DNA of 30,494 nt from assembly GCA_964587755.1 (NCBI GenBank), contig CAZPMC010000026.1, positions 1 through 30,494 on the forward strand. Direction: 5' to 3'. Positions within the stretch are counted from its first letter, which is position 1. Each line of letters opens with the position of its first letter. Of this stretch, positions 23,685-30,494 are shown one piece after another. The notes under the pieces are model-generated. The model had not been told where the DNA came from and made no database searches. It worked only from the letters and a program-made list of their open reading frames with translations. This stretch comes from CAZPMC01 sp964587755. GTDB lineage: Bacteria > Bacillota > Clostridia > Acetivibrionales > DTU013. Position numbers and translations under genes: made by a program.

Positions 23685-25130
23685 ATGAGTAAAATATATA
23701 CTGCAAACAGTATAACAGACAGGTTTAGGCGCACCTTCATAGGTGACCGTCAATTTTATAAAGCTGTTTTAGCACTGGTTATACCAATTATCGTTCAAAA
23801 TATGATAACAAACTTTGTTAACCTGCTTGACAATATGATGGTGGGGCAGGTAGGCACTGTTGAAATGTCTGGTGTGGCTATTGCAAACCAGCTTTTGTTT
23901 GTGTTTAACCTGGCTATTTTCGGTGCATTGGCAGGTCCCGGTATATTTGGTGCCCAGTTTTTCGGAGCAGGTGATGAAGAGGGGCTTAAGAATACATTCC
24001 GATTTAAGGTGTTGATAGCAGCAGTTGTTTTGGCTGTGGGTACTATTGTTCTTATTATAGGGAAAGACAGCCTGATTTCACTCTACCTGAAAGGCGAAGG
24101 GGATCCTGCGGAAGCAGCCCAGATGTTAAAATTCGGACGTGAGTATTTAATGATTATGCTCACAGGACTGCTGCCTTTTGCACTGACACAGGTTTACAGT
24201 ACAAGTCTGCGGGAAACTGGTGAGACGATGCTTCCTATGAAAGCAAGTATTGTAGCGGTATTAACCAACCTTTGCCTGAATTATATTTTGATATTTGGTA
24301 AGCTGGGCTTTCCTGCCATGGGGGTTCACGGTGCTGCGGTGGCAACGGTTATTTCCAGGTATGCTGAGCTGGCGGTCATTATTATATATACTTACAGGCA
24401 CATATATAAATATAATTTTTTAAGGGGTGCATTCCGGACTTTAAAAGTGCCCTTGGCTTTAGCTTCAAGGATCATGAAAAAAGGACTCCCCCTTCTTGTA
24501 AATGAATTTCTGTGGGCCCTTGGAATGACAACATTAGTACAGATATTCTCTACAAAAGGGCTAAACGTTGTTGCCGGACTCAATATTTCAAGTACTATTT
24601 CCCATCTTTTCAATGTGGTGTTTTACTCAATGGGCGCTGCTGTATCCGTTATGGCCGGACAAGCACTGGGGTCGGGAGAAATTAAGAAAGCAAAAGGTAT
24701 TGTATGGAAGCTTATCTTTTTCAGTGCAAGCTGCTGCATTGTGCTGGGAGGAATGCTTATCGCCGCATCGAAGGTGATACCCGATTTCTACAATACAACT
24801 GCTGACGTCAAAAAGCTTGCATCCCACTTTATGGTTGTAAGCGCGGTCTATATGCCTATATTTGCAACAACCCACTGCTGCTATTTTACTTTGCGTTCAG
24901 GGGGGAAAACATTTGCAACATTTATTTTCGACAGTATGTATACGTGGAGTGTATGCGTGCCCTTTGCTTATGTACTGACACGCTTTACATCTCTTAGTAT
25001 ACAGGCTATTTATCCTGTTTCATATCTGACAGAGCTGATTAAGTGCGTTGCCGGAATACTTATCATACGAACCGGATTTTGGGCACAGAATTTTGTTGCC
25101 GAAAAGCGGGGAGACGAGTTGTCCCAGTAA
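23685..25130 (+). CDS. MATE-family multidrug/metabolite exporter
   Basis: 481 residues, ATG 23685 after GGAAGGGG. Twelve hydrophobic segments in two pseudo-repeats. MATE features are PIIVQNMITNFVNLLDNMMV with VGQVGTVEMSGVAIANQ in the first half and the related NEFLWALGMTTLVQIFSTKG with VVAGLNISSTISHLFNVVFY in the second. Members exchange cations (Na+ or H+) for drugs or metabolites across the cytoplasmic membrane. It resembles the Clostridia group of MATE proteins with unknown substrates. It stands alone between the double-hairpin repeat and a new promoter, so no partner suggests its cargo. Confidence 0.92.
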   Translation: MSKIYTANSITDRFRRTFIGDRQFYKAVLALVIPIIVQNMITNFVNLLDNMMVGQVGTVEMSGVAIANQLLFVFNLAIFGALAGPGIFGAQFFGAGDEEGLKNTFRFKVLIAAVVLAVGTIVLIIGKDSLISLYLKGEGDPAEAAQMLKFGREYLMIMLTGLLPFALTQVYSTSLRETGETMLPMKASIVAVLTNLCLNYILIFGKLGFPAMGVHGAAVATVISRYAELAVIIIYTYRHIYKYNFLRGAFRTLKVPLALASRIMKKGLPLLVNEFLWALGMTTLVQIFSTKGLNVVAGLNISSTISHLFNVVFYSMGAAVSVMAGQALGSGEIKKAKGIVWKLIFFSASCCIVLGGMLIAASKVIPDFYNTTADVKKLASHFMVVSAVYMPIFATTHCCYFTLRSGGKTFATFIFDSMYTWSVCVPFAYVLTRFTSLSIQAIYPVSYLTELIKCVAGILIIRTGFWAQNFVAEKRGDELSQ

Positions 25131-25140
25131 TGTAAGCACA

Positions 25141-25168
25141 AGACTTTTATGCCTGTTTAGTGTATAAT
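25141..25168 (+). promoter_or_regulatory. Probable promoter of the PII-like/antiporter pair
   Basis: A consensus TATAAT (25163-25168) preceded by TG lies 46 bp before the gene. The -35 region (AGACTT, 16-bp spacer) is weak. Confidence 0.45.
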
Positions 25169-25213
25169 GTGGGTAAACATGAGACAATGCTGCTATACAG
25201 GAGATGATATTTT

Positions 25214-25552
25214 ATGCAGTTTATGCTGATGGTACTCAATAAAACAGAAGTACTGGACAATTTACTTGAAGAACTTATGAATCGGGGAATATGCGGTGCC
25301 ACTATATTAAACAGTACGGGCATGATGAGAGAAATAGCAAAAAGCAGCGAGGATTTTCCCATATTCGGAATGTTGCGCTCACTTGTCAATTTAGAGAGAA
25401 AAGAAAGCAAAACAATTTTTATGGTCTTAAGCGAAGATAAGGTCGCTGAAGCTAAAGAAGTTGTACGTCAGGTGGTAGGAGACCTTTCACAGCCGGATTC
25501 AGCGGTTCTATTCACTTTACCGGTGCTCAGCGCAGAAGGAGTTGATATGTAA
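25214..25552 (+). CDS. PII-like small regulatory protein paired with antiporter
   Basis: 112 residues, ATG 25214 after CAGGAGATGATATTTT. It has the ferredoxin-like alternation of the PII superfamily: beta MQFMLMVLNKTEVLDNLLEE, helix, GICGATILNSTGMMREIAKS, a longer central part with FPIFGMLRSLVNLERKES, then TIFMVLSEDKVAEAKEVVRQ. The uridylylated T-loop of GlnB is absent. Its tandem position with a CPA2 antiporter (a combination known for PII-like transport regulators) suggests that it senses a nucleotide or ion and gates the antiporter, by analogy with SbtB and PamA-type proteins; this is inference. Confidence 0.68.
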   Translation: MQFMLMVLNKTEVLDNLLEELMNRGICGATILNSTGMMREIAKSSEDFPIFGMLRSLVNLERKESKTIFMVLSEDKVAEAKEVVRQVVGDLSQPDSAVLFTLPVLSAEGVDM

Positions 25553-25582
25553 AATGAATTTGGGAACACTTACCTTGCGCTG

Positions 25583-26722
25583 ATGCTTTTGTCAGGGCTT
25601 TTTTTAGGCCGTGCCGTAAAACTGATAAAATTGCCTAATGTAACAGGATATCTGATTGCAGGTCTTCTTATAGGACCTTATATATTAAAGCTGGTTCCTA
25701 AAGAGGTGGTAACTGAGCTGGAGCTTGTTTCTGAAATGGCTCTTGCATTCATCGCATTCTCAATTGGATCTGAATTTAAAATGTCATATCTTAAAAAAGT
25801 TGGTATGACGCCTATCGTAATCGCATTGTTTGAAGCCTTAATGGCTTCGGTATTGGTTACTGTTGTTTTGACTGTTTTTGGGTTTGGCTTTGAGATAGCT
25901 CTGCTTTTAGGCGCCATCGCCGCAGCAACAGCACCTGCTGCTACGGTTATGGTTGTTAAACAATACAGGGCAAAGGGAAATGTGACAAATACGTTATTGA
26001 GTGTAGTTGCCCTTGATGATGCTGTTGCCCTTATGATTTTCGGGTTTGCCGTTGCTATTGTAAATGTTTTGCAAAATCCCGGTCAGGGTTCTGTATTGGT
26101 TACTATTTTAAAGCCGGTTATCGAAATCGTTGGCTCACTGGTTTTAGGCTTTTTGCTGGGAATTTTATTTGCTGTACCCTTGCGTTTTTTCAAAAAGGAT
26201 ACAAACAGGCTGATTATAACAACAGCCTTTGTTTTCCTGGGGACAGCTTTAGCTAAATTAATCGGTTTGTCACCTTTGCTCTTGTGTATGAGTATGAGTG
26301 CAATGCTTGTTAACATAAGTAATTCAGGAGAGTCCATTCTTAAACTGACTGACCTGGTTACAGCACCTATATTTCTAATGTTTTTTGTAGTCTCTGGTAT
26401 GGAGCTTGACATTACAGTGCTGCCGAGTGTGGGGTTAATAGGAATTCTTTACATCATTGTTAGGGTGGCAGGAAAAGTATCGGGAGCGTATATCGGCGCA
26501 GTGGTTATGAAAGCCGAAGATGCAGTCAAAAAGTATATAGGCTTTACTTTGGTACCTCAGGCAGGAGTTGCTATTGGATTGTCCCTGCTGGCTGCCCAGC
26601 TGCTGCCCCAATACGGACCGACAATAAGGGCTGTTGTACTCAGTGCTACCTTTATCTATGAATTAACGGGTCCTGCTATCACGAAGACTGCTTTAAAAAA
26701 GGCGGGAGAAATCAAGGCATGA
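25583..26722 (+). CDS. CPA2-type monovalent cation/proton antiporter, start disturbed
   Basis: 379 residues from ATG 25583, but family-like sequence in the same frame extends back to 25553 (NEFGNTYLALMLLSG), where it meets the stop of the preceding gene. The natural ribosome site AAGGAG (25536-25541) and ATG 25554 point to a different frame that stops after nine codons. The rest is normal: LPNVTGYLIAGLLIGP, AAATAPAATVMVVKQYR and the ion-binding ALDDAV motif, with 11-12 membrane segments and no TrkA domain. Members exchange Na+ or K+ for H+. A small deletion at the start probably lowers or abolishes expression; alternatively ATG 25583 or CTG 25580 is used. Confidence 0.82.
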   Translation: MLLSGLFLGRAVKLIKLPNVTGYLIAGLLIGPYILKLVPKEVVTELELVSEMALAFIAFSIGSEFKMSYLKKVGMTPIVIALFEALMASVLVTVVLTVFGFGFEIALLLGAIAAATAPAATVMVVKQYRAKGNVTNTLLSVVALDDAVALMIFGFAVAIVNVLQNPGQGSVLVTILKPVIEIVGSLVLGFLLGILFAVPLRFFKKDTNRLIITTAFVFLGTALAKLIGLSPLLLCMSMSAMLVNISNSGESILKLTDLVTAPIFLMFFVVSGMELDITVLPSVGLIGILYIIVRVAGKVSGAYIGAVVMKAEDAVKKYIGFTLVPQAGVAIGLSLLAAQLLPQYGPTIRAVVLSATFIYELTGPAITKTALKKAGEIKA

Positions 26723-26761
26723 GGAATCAAGGCATGTGAATTCTGCCGGATTTCTCCTATC

Positions 26762-26902
26762 CTAATCAAGCTCCTTTAGGATTTCCTCGTACCGTTTCTT
26801 ACTTAACGGGTAAATGATATAAATCGATCCGATTCTTTTAGTTTTAGGGTCCCTAATGTAGTATCTAATTATAAACTTGACACGAGCCCTCTTGAAATGG
26901 TA
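26762..26902 (-). pseudogene. C-terminal remnant of an unidentified gene
   Basis: On the minus strand a 46-codon frame without a start codon reads YHFKRARVKFIIRYYIRDPK, then TKRIGSIYIIYPLSKKRYEE and ILKELD, ending in TAG. The amphipathic, codon-like composition suggests real coding sequence rather than chance. I do not recognise the family. It overlaps the promoter of the following operon. Confidence 0.35.
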
Positions 26903-26906
26903 CTAT
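26877..26906 (+). promoter_or_regulatory. Promoter of the hydrolase-UPF0261-aldolase operon
   Basis: TTGACA (26877-26882) and TACTAT (26901-26906), 18-bp spacer. Transcription would start about 50 bp before the first gene; the untranslated leader contains the tandem GGATATT-GGATATT-GGATACAATT, a possible GntR target. Confidence 0.5.
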
Positions 26907-26965
26907 TAATTCGGATATTGGATATTGGATACAATTTAGACAGTATAACTTGTTGGAGGTAGAAT

Positions 26966-27778
26966 ATGAGTCTTACAATTAGACCTATTAATACCGGCTT
27001 TGTTACTACTGTGCCAAAACAATATCTATATCATCATTCTACAGTTTCGTATTTACCGGATGTGCCTGACCATCGCATAGAGATGCCGTGTCTGACATAT
27101 CTGGTAGAAGGTGGGGAAAAGCTACTGCTTGTTGATACAGGTATGGCATGGACAGAACGAGCAGGGAAATATCATCACCCAGGTTCTCATCAGCCCGAGG
27201 GCATGTCAATAGTGGAGCAGCTTGCTAAAGTCGGTTACAGTCCAGAAGATATAGAAATAGTAGTGCTTACACATATGCATTGGGACCATGTTTTTTACTT
27301 GGATAAATTTAAAAATGCAGAGTTCTTTGTACATGAAAAGGAATATGCATTTGCAATGGATCCGATTCCTCTCTATTATAAATCCTATGAGCATCCTGCC
27401 CTTGGCATAGTGCGCCCGTTTGAGGGAATAAAAATGACCCTCGTAAGCGGTGAGACAGAAATAATTCCGGGTGTCAGAGTGTTTGAGACCTTTGGACACT
27501 CTCCGGGACATCAGTCAGTAGAGATAGATACCCGTGAGGGAAGCTACATTTGCTGCGGTGATTCCATTTTTGTACTTGGCAATATTAATCCAATAGAGGA
27601 AATTCACTATAATATTACCCCTCCCGGACGGTTTTACAATATAGTTGAAACCTGGAAGAGCATTGAAATACAAAAAGAGCGTGCTGCCGGTCCGGAATTT
27701 ATTTTACCATGCCACGAAGCGGGTATTCTTGAGAGAATCAAAGATACTCCCATTCTTGGTGTTAATCAGAGGGGGTAG
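26966..27778 (+). CDS. Metallo-beta-lactamase-fold hydrolase (lactonase-like)
   Basis: 270 residues, ATG 26966 after TTGGAGG. The dinuclear metal site is complete: HMHWDH (LTHMHWDHVFYLDKF), the His of GHSPGHQSVEI, the bridging Asp of CCGDSIFVLG and the final His of LPCHEAG. The LVDTGMAWTERAG loop and overall length match the AHL-lactonase-like (AttM/AiiA) branch, which opens lactone rings or hydrolyses related esters. As the first gene before a UPF0261 protein (4-nt gap) and a class II aldolase, it probably opens a sugar lactone or similar intermediate in a catabolic route rather than quenching signals. Substrate is unproven. Confidence 0.85.
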   Translation: MSLTIRPINTGFVTTVPKQYLYHHSTVSYLPDVPDHRIEMPCLTYLVEGGEKLLLVDTGMAWTERAGKYHHPGSHQPEGMSIVEQLAKVGYSPEDIEIVVLTHMHWDHVFYLDKFKNAEFFVHEKEYAFAMDPIPLYYKSYEHPALGIVRPFEGIKMTLVSGETEIIPGVRVFETFGHSPGHQSVEIDTREGSYICCGDSIFVLGNINPIEEIHYNITPPGRFYNIVETWKSIEIQKERAAGPEFILPCHEAGILERIKDTPILGVNQRG

Positions 27779-27782
27779 TAAA

Positions 27783-29003
27783 ATGGCGAATATTGCTGTT
27801 ATTGCATGTTGTGATACAAAGTATCATGAGATCAACTTTGTCAAAAAATGCATTATGGAAGCCGGACATACTCCGGTGGTGCTGGATATCAGTACAGGGC
27901 CAAATCTTCCGATGGAGGGCGATGTTACCCGTGAGGAAATTTTAATTGCTGGAGGCCACTCTTGGGAAGAGGTTTCCAAAATGAAGAAGAGCGATGCCAT
28001 TTCGACAATGTCTAAAAGTCTTTCTATACTGCTGGTGCAGCTCTATGAGCAGAAAAAAATTGATGCGGCGCTGGGTATGGGAGGACTTCAAAACACAGTT
28101 GTAAGCTCCGCAGCTTTAAGAAAGCTGCCGTTGGGATTCCCAAAAATGATTGTCTCAACAATTGCCAGCGGTTTCAGATATTTTGATACAGTTGTGGGAG
28201 ATAAAGATATTACTGTAGTACCTTCCATTGTTGACTTTGCAGGAACTAATCCCATATCTGAGGTCATATTGCGCAATGCTGTTGCTGCTATTGCCGGAAT
28301 GGTCGAGCATGGGGGAAATATAATAAATACTGAAGGGCGTAATATCATCGGAACTACTCTTATGGGAATTACCAACGATACGGTGATGGCTGCCTCAGAT
28401 AAGCTTCAGGCAATGGGCAAGGAAATTATCAGCTTTCACTCTACCGGTATCGGTGGAAGGGTAATGGAGCAGATGATTCGGGACGGCCATATAAAAGCTG
28501 TGATGGATTTGACCCTTCATGAAATGACGGCTGAGTACTTCGGTGGGTATGGCTATAGTAAGGGTGCAAACGACCGGTTGACTGCCGGTGCGGAAATGGG
28601 GATACCCATGCTTGTTTGTCCGGGCGGAATAGACTTTATATGCCTCAGGGTCGAGGAGTTCTTTGAGGATGAGGATAAGCGCGGGCATGTTTGGCACAAT
28701 TCAGAACTGACTCATACTAAGCTATATGAACATGAGATATTGGACATCACCCGTACAATAATCGAACGGCTAAATCGTGCAAAGGGCAAGGTTGTTGTTG
28801 TATTGCCGATGAAAGGTTTGAGGACGCTCAGCAGGCCAGGTGAGCCGTTCCACAAGCCGGAAACGATTGAAAAGATGCGTGAATTGTTTGAAGCAGGGCT
28901 TAAACCGGAGATTGAGCTTAAGTGTTATGATATGAATTTCATGGATCCTGAGTTTGCAGATGTTTTGGTTGATGAAATGCTTAAGCTTTTGGGAAATGGA
29001 TAA
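27783..29003 (+). CDS. Tm-1-like ATP-binding protein (UPF0261)
   Basis: 406 residues from ATG 27783 after AGAGGGGGT; earlier in-frame codons overlap the hydrolase gene. UPF0261/Tm-1 family features are NIAVIACCDTKYHEINFVKK at the start, GMGGLQNTVVSSAALRKLPLG and GFPKMIVSTIASG (nucleotide site), ITVVPSIVDFAGTNPISEVI and STGIGGRVMEQMI followed by DLTLHEMTAEYFGG. The plant homologue Tm-1 binds ATP and inhibits a viral replicase through its N-terminal domain; bacterial members lie in operons with aldolases and hydrolases and have no firmly established reaction. Placed between a lactonase-like enzyme and an aldolase, it is probably a metabolic enzyme acting on a carboxylate substrate. Confidence 0.9.
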   Translation: MANIAVIACCDTKYHEINFVKKCIMEAGHTPVVLDISTGPNLPMEGDVTREEILIAGGHSWEEVSKMKKSDAISTMSKSLSILLVQLYEQKKIDAALGMGGLQNTVVSSAALRKLPLGFPKMIVSTIASGFRYFDTVVGDKDITVVPSIVDFAGTNPISEVILRNAVAAIAGMVEHGGNIINTEGRNIIGTTLMGITNDTVMAASDKLQAMGKEIISFHSTGIGGRVMEQMIRDGHIKAVMDLTLHEMTAEYFGGYGYSKGANDRLTAGAEMGIPMLVCPGGIDFICLRVEEFFEDEDKRGHVWHNSELTHTKLYEHEILDITRTIIERLNRAKGKVVVVLPMKGLRTLSRPGEPFHKPETIEKMRELFEAGLKPEIELKCYDMNFMDPEFADVLVDEMLKLLGNG

Positions 29004-29017
29004 AAGGAGGGACTGCT

Positions 29018-29611
29018 ATTAATATTCGTAAGGATTATAGGGATGTTGTTGAAGGCATCATAGAGCAGGCGCATAAATTCTATGAGATGGGCTATCAGAT
29101 GAGCAATGGGGGAAATTTAAGCGCGAGAGTACCTGGAATGGAATATATGATAGTTAAGGGTACTGATGTGGCATTCAGTGAGGTAAGTGCGGAAACGTTA
29201 GTGGTGGTGGATTTTGACGGAAATGTTATCGAAGGGGATATAAAGCCTTCAAAAGAAGCACTGCTTCATTGTGCAATATATAAGAAAATGCCGGATGTAA
29301 TGGCCATTATGCACTGTCATTCGCCCTGGGCTACAGCATGGGCTTCCAAGCATGATGAGCTGGAATTTTCCACATACCATTCAAAGCTAAAGCTAAAAGG
29401 AGTGTGCCCTGTATTTGATACCGGAAGCTATATAGTACCGGAGCCTTATATAGAACGTATCCTTGAAAGTTTTGACAAGCATCCGCAGATGAACTCTTTT
29501 ATTCTAAGAGGACATGGCCAGGTGACTGTCGGCAGGAATATGAGACAAGCGGCTATGCTGGCAGAGCTGGTTGAAGAAACGGCACAGATAGCACTGCTAT
29601 CAAAAATTTAA
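29018..29611 (+). CDS. Class II aldolase/adducin family protein with ATT start
   Basis: 197 residues if translation starts at ATT 29018, six nt after AAGGAGGG (29004-29011). No ATG, GTG or TTG occurs in this frame before ATG 29087, which has no ribosome site and would remove the conserved N-terminal helix. Zinc-dependent aldolase features: SNGGNLSARVPG, the Glu of KPSKEALLHCAIY, the two His of IMHCHSPWATAW and the His of FILRGHGQVTVG. The family cleaves sugar-phosphates such as fuculose- or ribulose-type 1- or 5-phosphates, or decarboxylates and epimerises related ones. It closes an operon with the UPF0261 and lactonase-like genes, consistent with stepwise breakdown of a sugar acid. Confidence 0.87.
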   Translation: MNIRKDYRDVVEGIIEQAHKFYEMGYQMSNGGNLSARVPGMEYMIVKGTDVAFSEVSAETLVVVDFDGNVIEGDIKPSKEALLHCAIYKKMPDVMAIMHCHSPWATAWASKHDELEFSTYHSKLKLKGVCPVFDTGSYIVPEPYIERILESFDKHPQMNSFILRGHGQVTVGRNMRQAAMLAELVEETAQIALLSKI

Positions 29612-29618
29612 AAAAAAG

Positions 29619-29655
29619 GAGTCGGAAAAACCTTTCTTTTCCGGCTCTTTTTATT
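29619..29655. terminator. Intrinsic terminator after the aldolase operon
   Basis: GAGTCGGAAAA (29619-29629) pairs with TTTTCCGGCTC (29637-29647, one wobble), followed by TTTTTATTATT. It also lies at the end of the convergent gntR-type gene. Confidence 0.88.
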
Positions 29656-30337
29656 ATTCTGATTTTTTCAGACGTGAAGAAACAGTATGTACAACATCAC
29701 GCAGGTGGTGGTCGATTGCCTTTGTGAGCCCGTCTTCATCCTTAGCTTGCAAACATCTGAGTATTTCAGCATGTTCGGCTATTGTCCTATCAATGTTTCC
29801 GTTAATCGTGTAGTAAAATGATTTATAAGGGTCACATTTGTTCCACATGCTGGTAAGAACTTCGATAATAAAATTTGATTGCCCGACAGAGCACAGGGAA
29901 GAGTGAAACTCCCTGTCGTAGGACATACATGTCTGAACGTTGCCTTTATTTTGTTCAATAAGTGCATTAAGCTCTTCCAGTCCACTGAGCTCGGATTCTG
30001 AGATTTCTTTAATTGCCTTACGTGCGGCAAATTGCTCTAAAAGAATTCTCAGCTCATAGATTTCACTAAGATCTTTGTAAGACAGCTCAAATACCATTGC
30101 CCCATAGAAGGGCTTCATAACTACAAGGCCTTCAGTGCTTAGTCTTTGCAACGCATCTCTAACCGGTGTTCTGCTGACACAAAGCTGTTGTGTCAATTGC
30201 TCCTGTATAATACGTTCCCCAGGAGCCAGTACTCCACTAATAATAGCATCCTTTATCCACTTGTAAACCCGGTCAGAAACGGTGGTCGAATTCAGTGCAA
30301 TGTCAAATGAAGGCTGCTCGGGTGAAAAATTATTCAT
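29654..30337 (-). CDS. GntR-family regulator, FCD subfamily
   Basis: 227 residues, start preceded by AAAGGAAATATTGAC. The winged helix-turn-helix (about 20-85) has the GntR pattern: VYKWIKDAIISGVLAPGERI, then LTQQLCVSRTPVRDALQRLS and TEGLVV. The C-terminal FCD domain is all-helical, with likely metal ligands Asp and His in SYDREFHSSL, His in IAEHAEIL and His in AIDHHLRDVV. FCD regulators usually respond to sugar acids or other small carboxylates. Convergent with the hydrolase-UPF0261-aldolase operon, it is the natural candidate to repress it. Confidence 0.9.
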   Translation of the reverse strand: MNNFSPEQPSFDIALNSTTVSDRVYKWIKDAIISGVLAPGERIIQEQLTQQLCVSRTPVRDALQRLSTEGLVVMKPFYGAMVFELSYKDLSEIYELRILLEQFAARKAIKEISESELSGLEELNALIEQNKGNVQTCMSYDREFHSSLCSVGQSNFIIEVLTSMWNKCDPYKSFYYTINGNIDRTIAEHAEILRCLQAKDEDGLTKAIDHHLRDVVHTVSSRLKKSE

Positions 30338-30383
30338 GTCAATATTTCCTTTATAAATTTATTAATTCTTCGAAAAAACGTTT

Positions 30384-30392
30384 TGTGTCACA
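30384..30392. promoter_or_regulatory. Candidate GntR operator TGTG-T-CACA
   Basis: A 9-bp palindrome just downstream of the -10 box of the gntR-type promoter, covering the expected start point; suggests autoregulation. Confidence 0.35.
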
Positions 30393-30395
30393 GTT

Positions 30396-30424
30396 ATGAT
30401 AAAAGTAATTAAAAAAAAAGTCAA
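30396..30424 (-). promoter_or_regulatory. Sigma-A promoter of the GntR-type gene
   Basis: On the minus strand, TTGACT (30424-30419) and TATCAT (30401-30396) are 17 bp apart. The right IS end lies only 17 bp upstream of the -35 box. Confidence 0.65.
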
Positions 30425-30441
30425 GTAAGTATTTTTTCGTT

Positions 30442-30494
30442 TGTGTTTATTCTGCGATAATGTCACCTTATAATATTTCAGCGAAAATGTCACT
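30442..30494. repeat. Right copy of 53-bp terminal inverted repeat (IS21-like IS end)
   Basis: Exact reverse complement of 2-54. Its inner tip is TGTGTTTATTCTGCG, so the element would extend to the right beyond the window. It reaches the last base, meaning the repeat is probably longer than what is seen. Confidence 0.75.

Noticed and set aside
1..30494. Whole window as one intact transposon with outer tips at its ends
   Set aside because: The TG tip of the repeats points inward and a truncated gene resumes directly after the left copy, so the IS bodies should lie outside.
1..30494. tRNA, rRNA, CRISPR arrays, integrases or prophage genes
   Set aside because: None recognised: no clover-leaf segments, spaced identical repeats or recombinase motifs were seen.

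Overview
The window looks like chromosomal DNA of a low-GC anaerobic Firmicute, probably a cellulolytic member of the Clostridia. The signs are AT-rich intergenic DNA, strong AGGAGG-type ribosome sites, an S-box-like leader, an EAL c-di-GMP protein, MgtE, and a cellobiose phosphorylase that resembles the Clostridium thermocellum enzyme. Both ends carry the same 53-bp sequence in inverted orientation (2-54 and 30442-30494). It contains two near-copies of a GTGACATT(T/A)TCGC motif 27 bp apart, as at IS21-type insertion sequence ends. The tips point inward, so the insertion sequences most likely lie outside and the window is the DNA between two copies, possibly a contig that broke at repeats. The left copy truncates an ABC transporter binding-protein gene.

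Left region (1-6500): remnants of a substrate-binding protein and an AraC regulator; a promoter, a SAM-I-like leader and a terminator in front of a 116-aa orphan gene; a membrane-anchored c-di-GMP phosphodiesterase; then a transcription unit with two short upstream ORFs, the Mg2+ transporter gene mgtE, a 39-codon mini-ferredoxin, a membrane Fe-S protein and an ArsR-type regulator whose two cysteines match persulfide sensors. The last four genes overlap or nearly abut.

Middle region (6500-14700): a DUF362 protein and NagB (glucosamine-6-P deaminase) converge on a ROK repressor. The repressor is divergent from an operon of zinc alcohol dehydrogenase, glycerol-1-phosphate-dehydrogenase-like enzyme, class III aminotransferase and ROK kinase. 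The set suggests interconversion of an amino-sugar or amino-polyol feeding NagB, but the substrate is unknown. The operon ends in a broken TIGR04076-type gene.

Cellobiose island (about 14700-22560): two CUT1 permeases, a lipoprotein binding protein and a LacI regulator on the minus strand, divergent from a GH94 cellobiose phosphorylase, plus a helical protein of unknown function. It is visibly more GC-rich than its surroundings and has a broken gene on each side (TIGR04076 fragment at left, 5'-truncated ADP-ribosylglycohydrolase at right), which suggests acquisition by insertion with deletion.

Right region (22600-30440): truncated ADP-ribosylglycohydrolase, a double-hairpin repeat, a MATE exporter, a PII-like protein with a CPA2 antiporter whose start is disturbed, and an operon of metallo-beta-lactamase-fold hydrolase, Tm-1-like/UPF0261 protein and class II aldolase facing a GntR/FCD regulator. 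The aldolase appears to start at ATT. No tRNA, rRNA or CRISPR array was seen.
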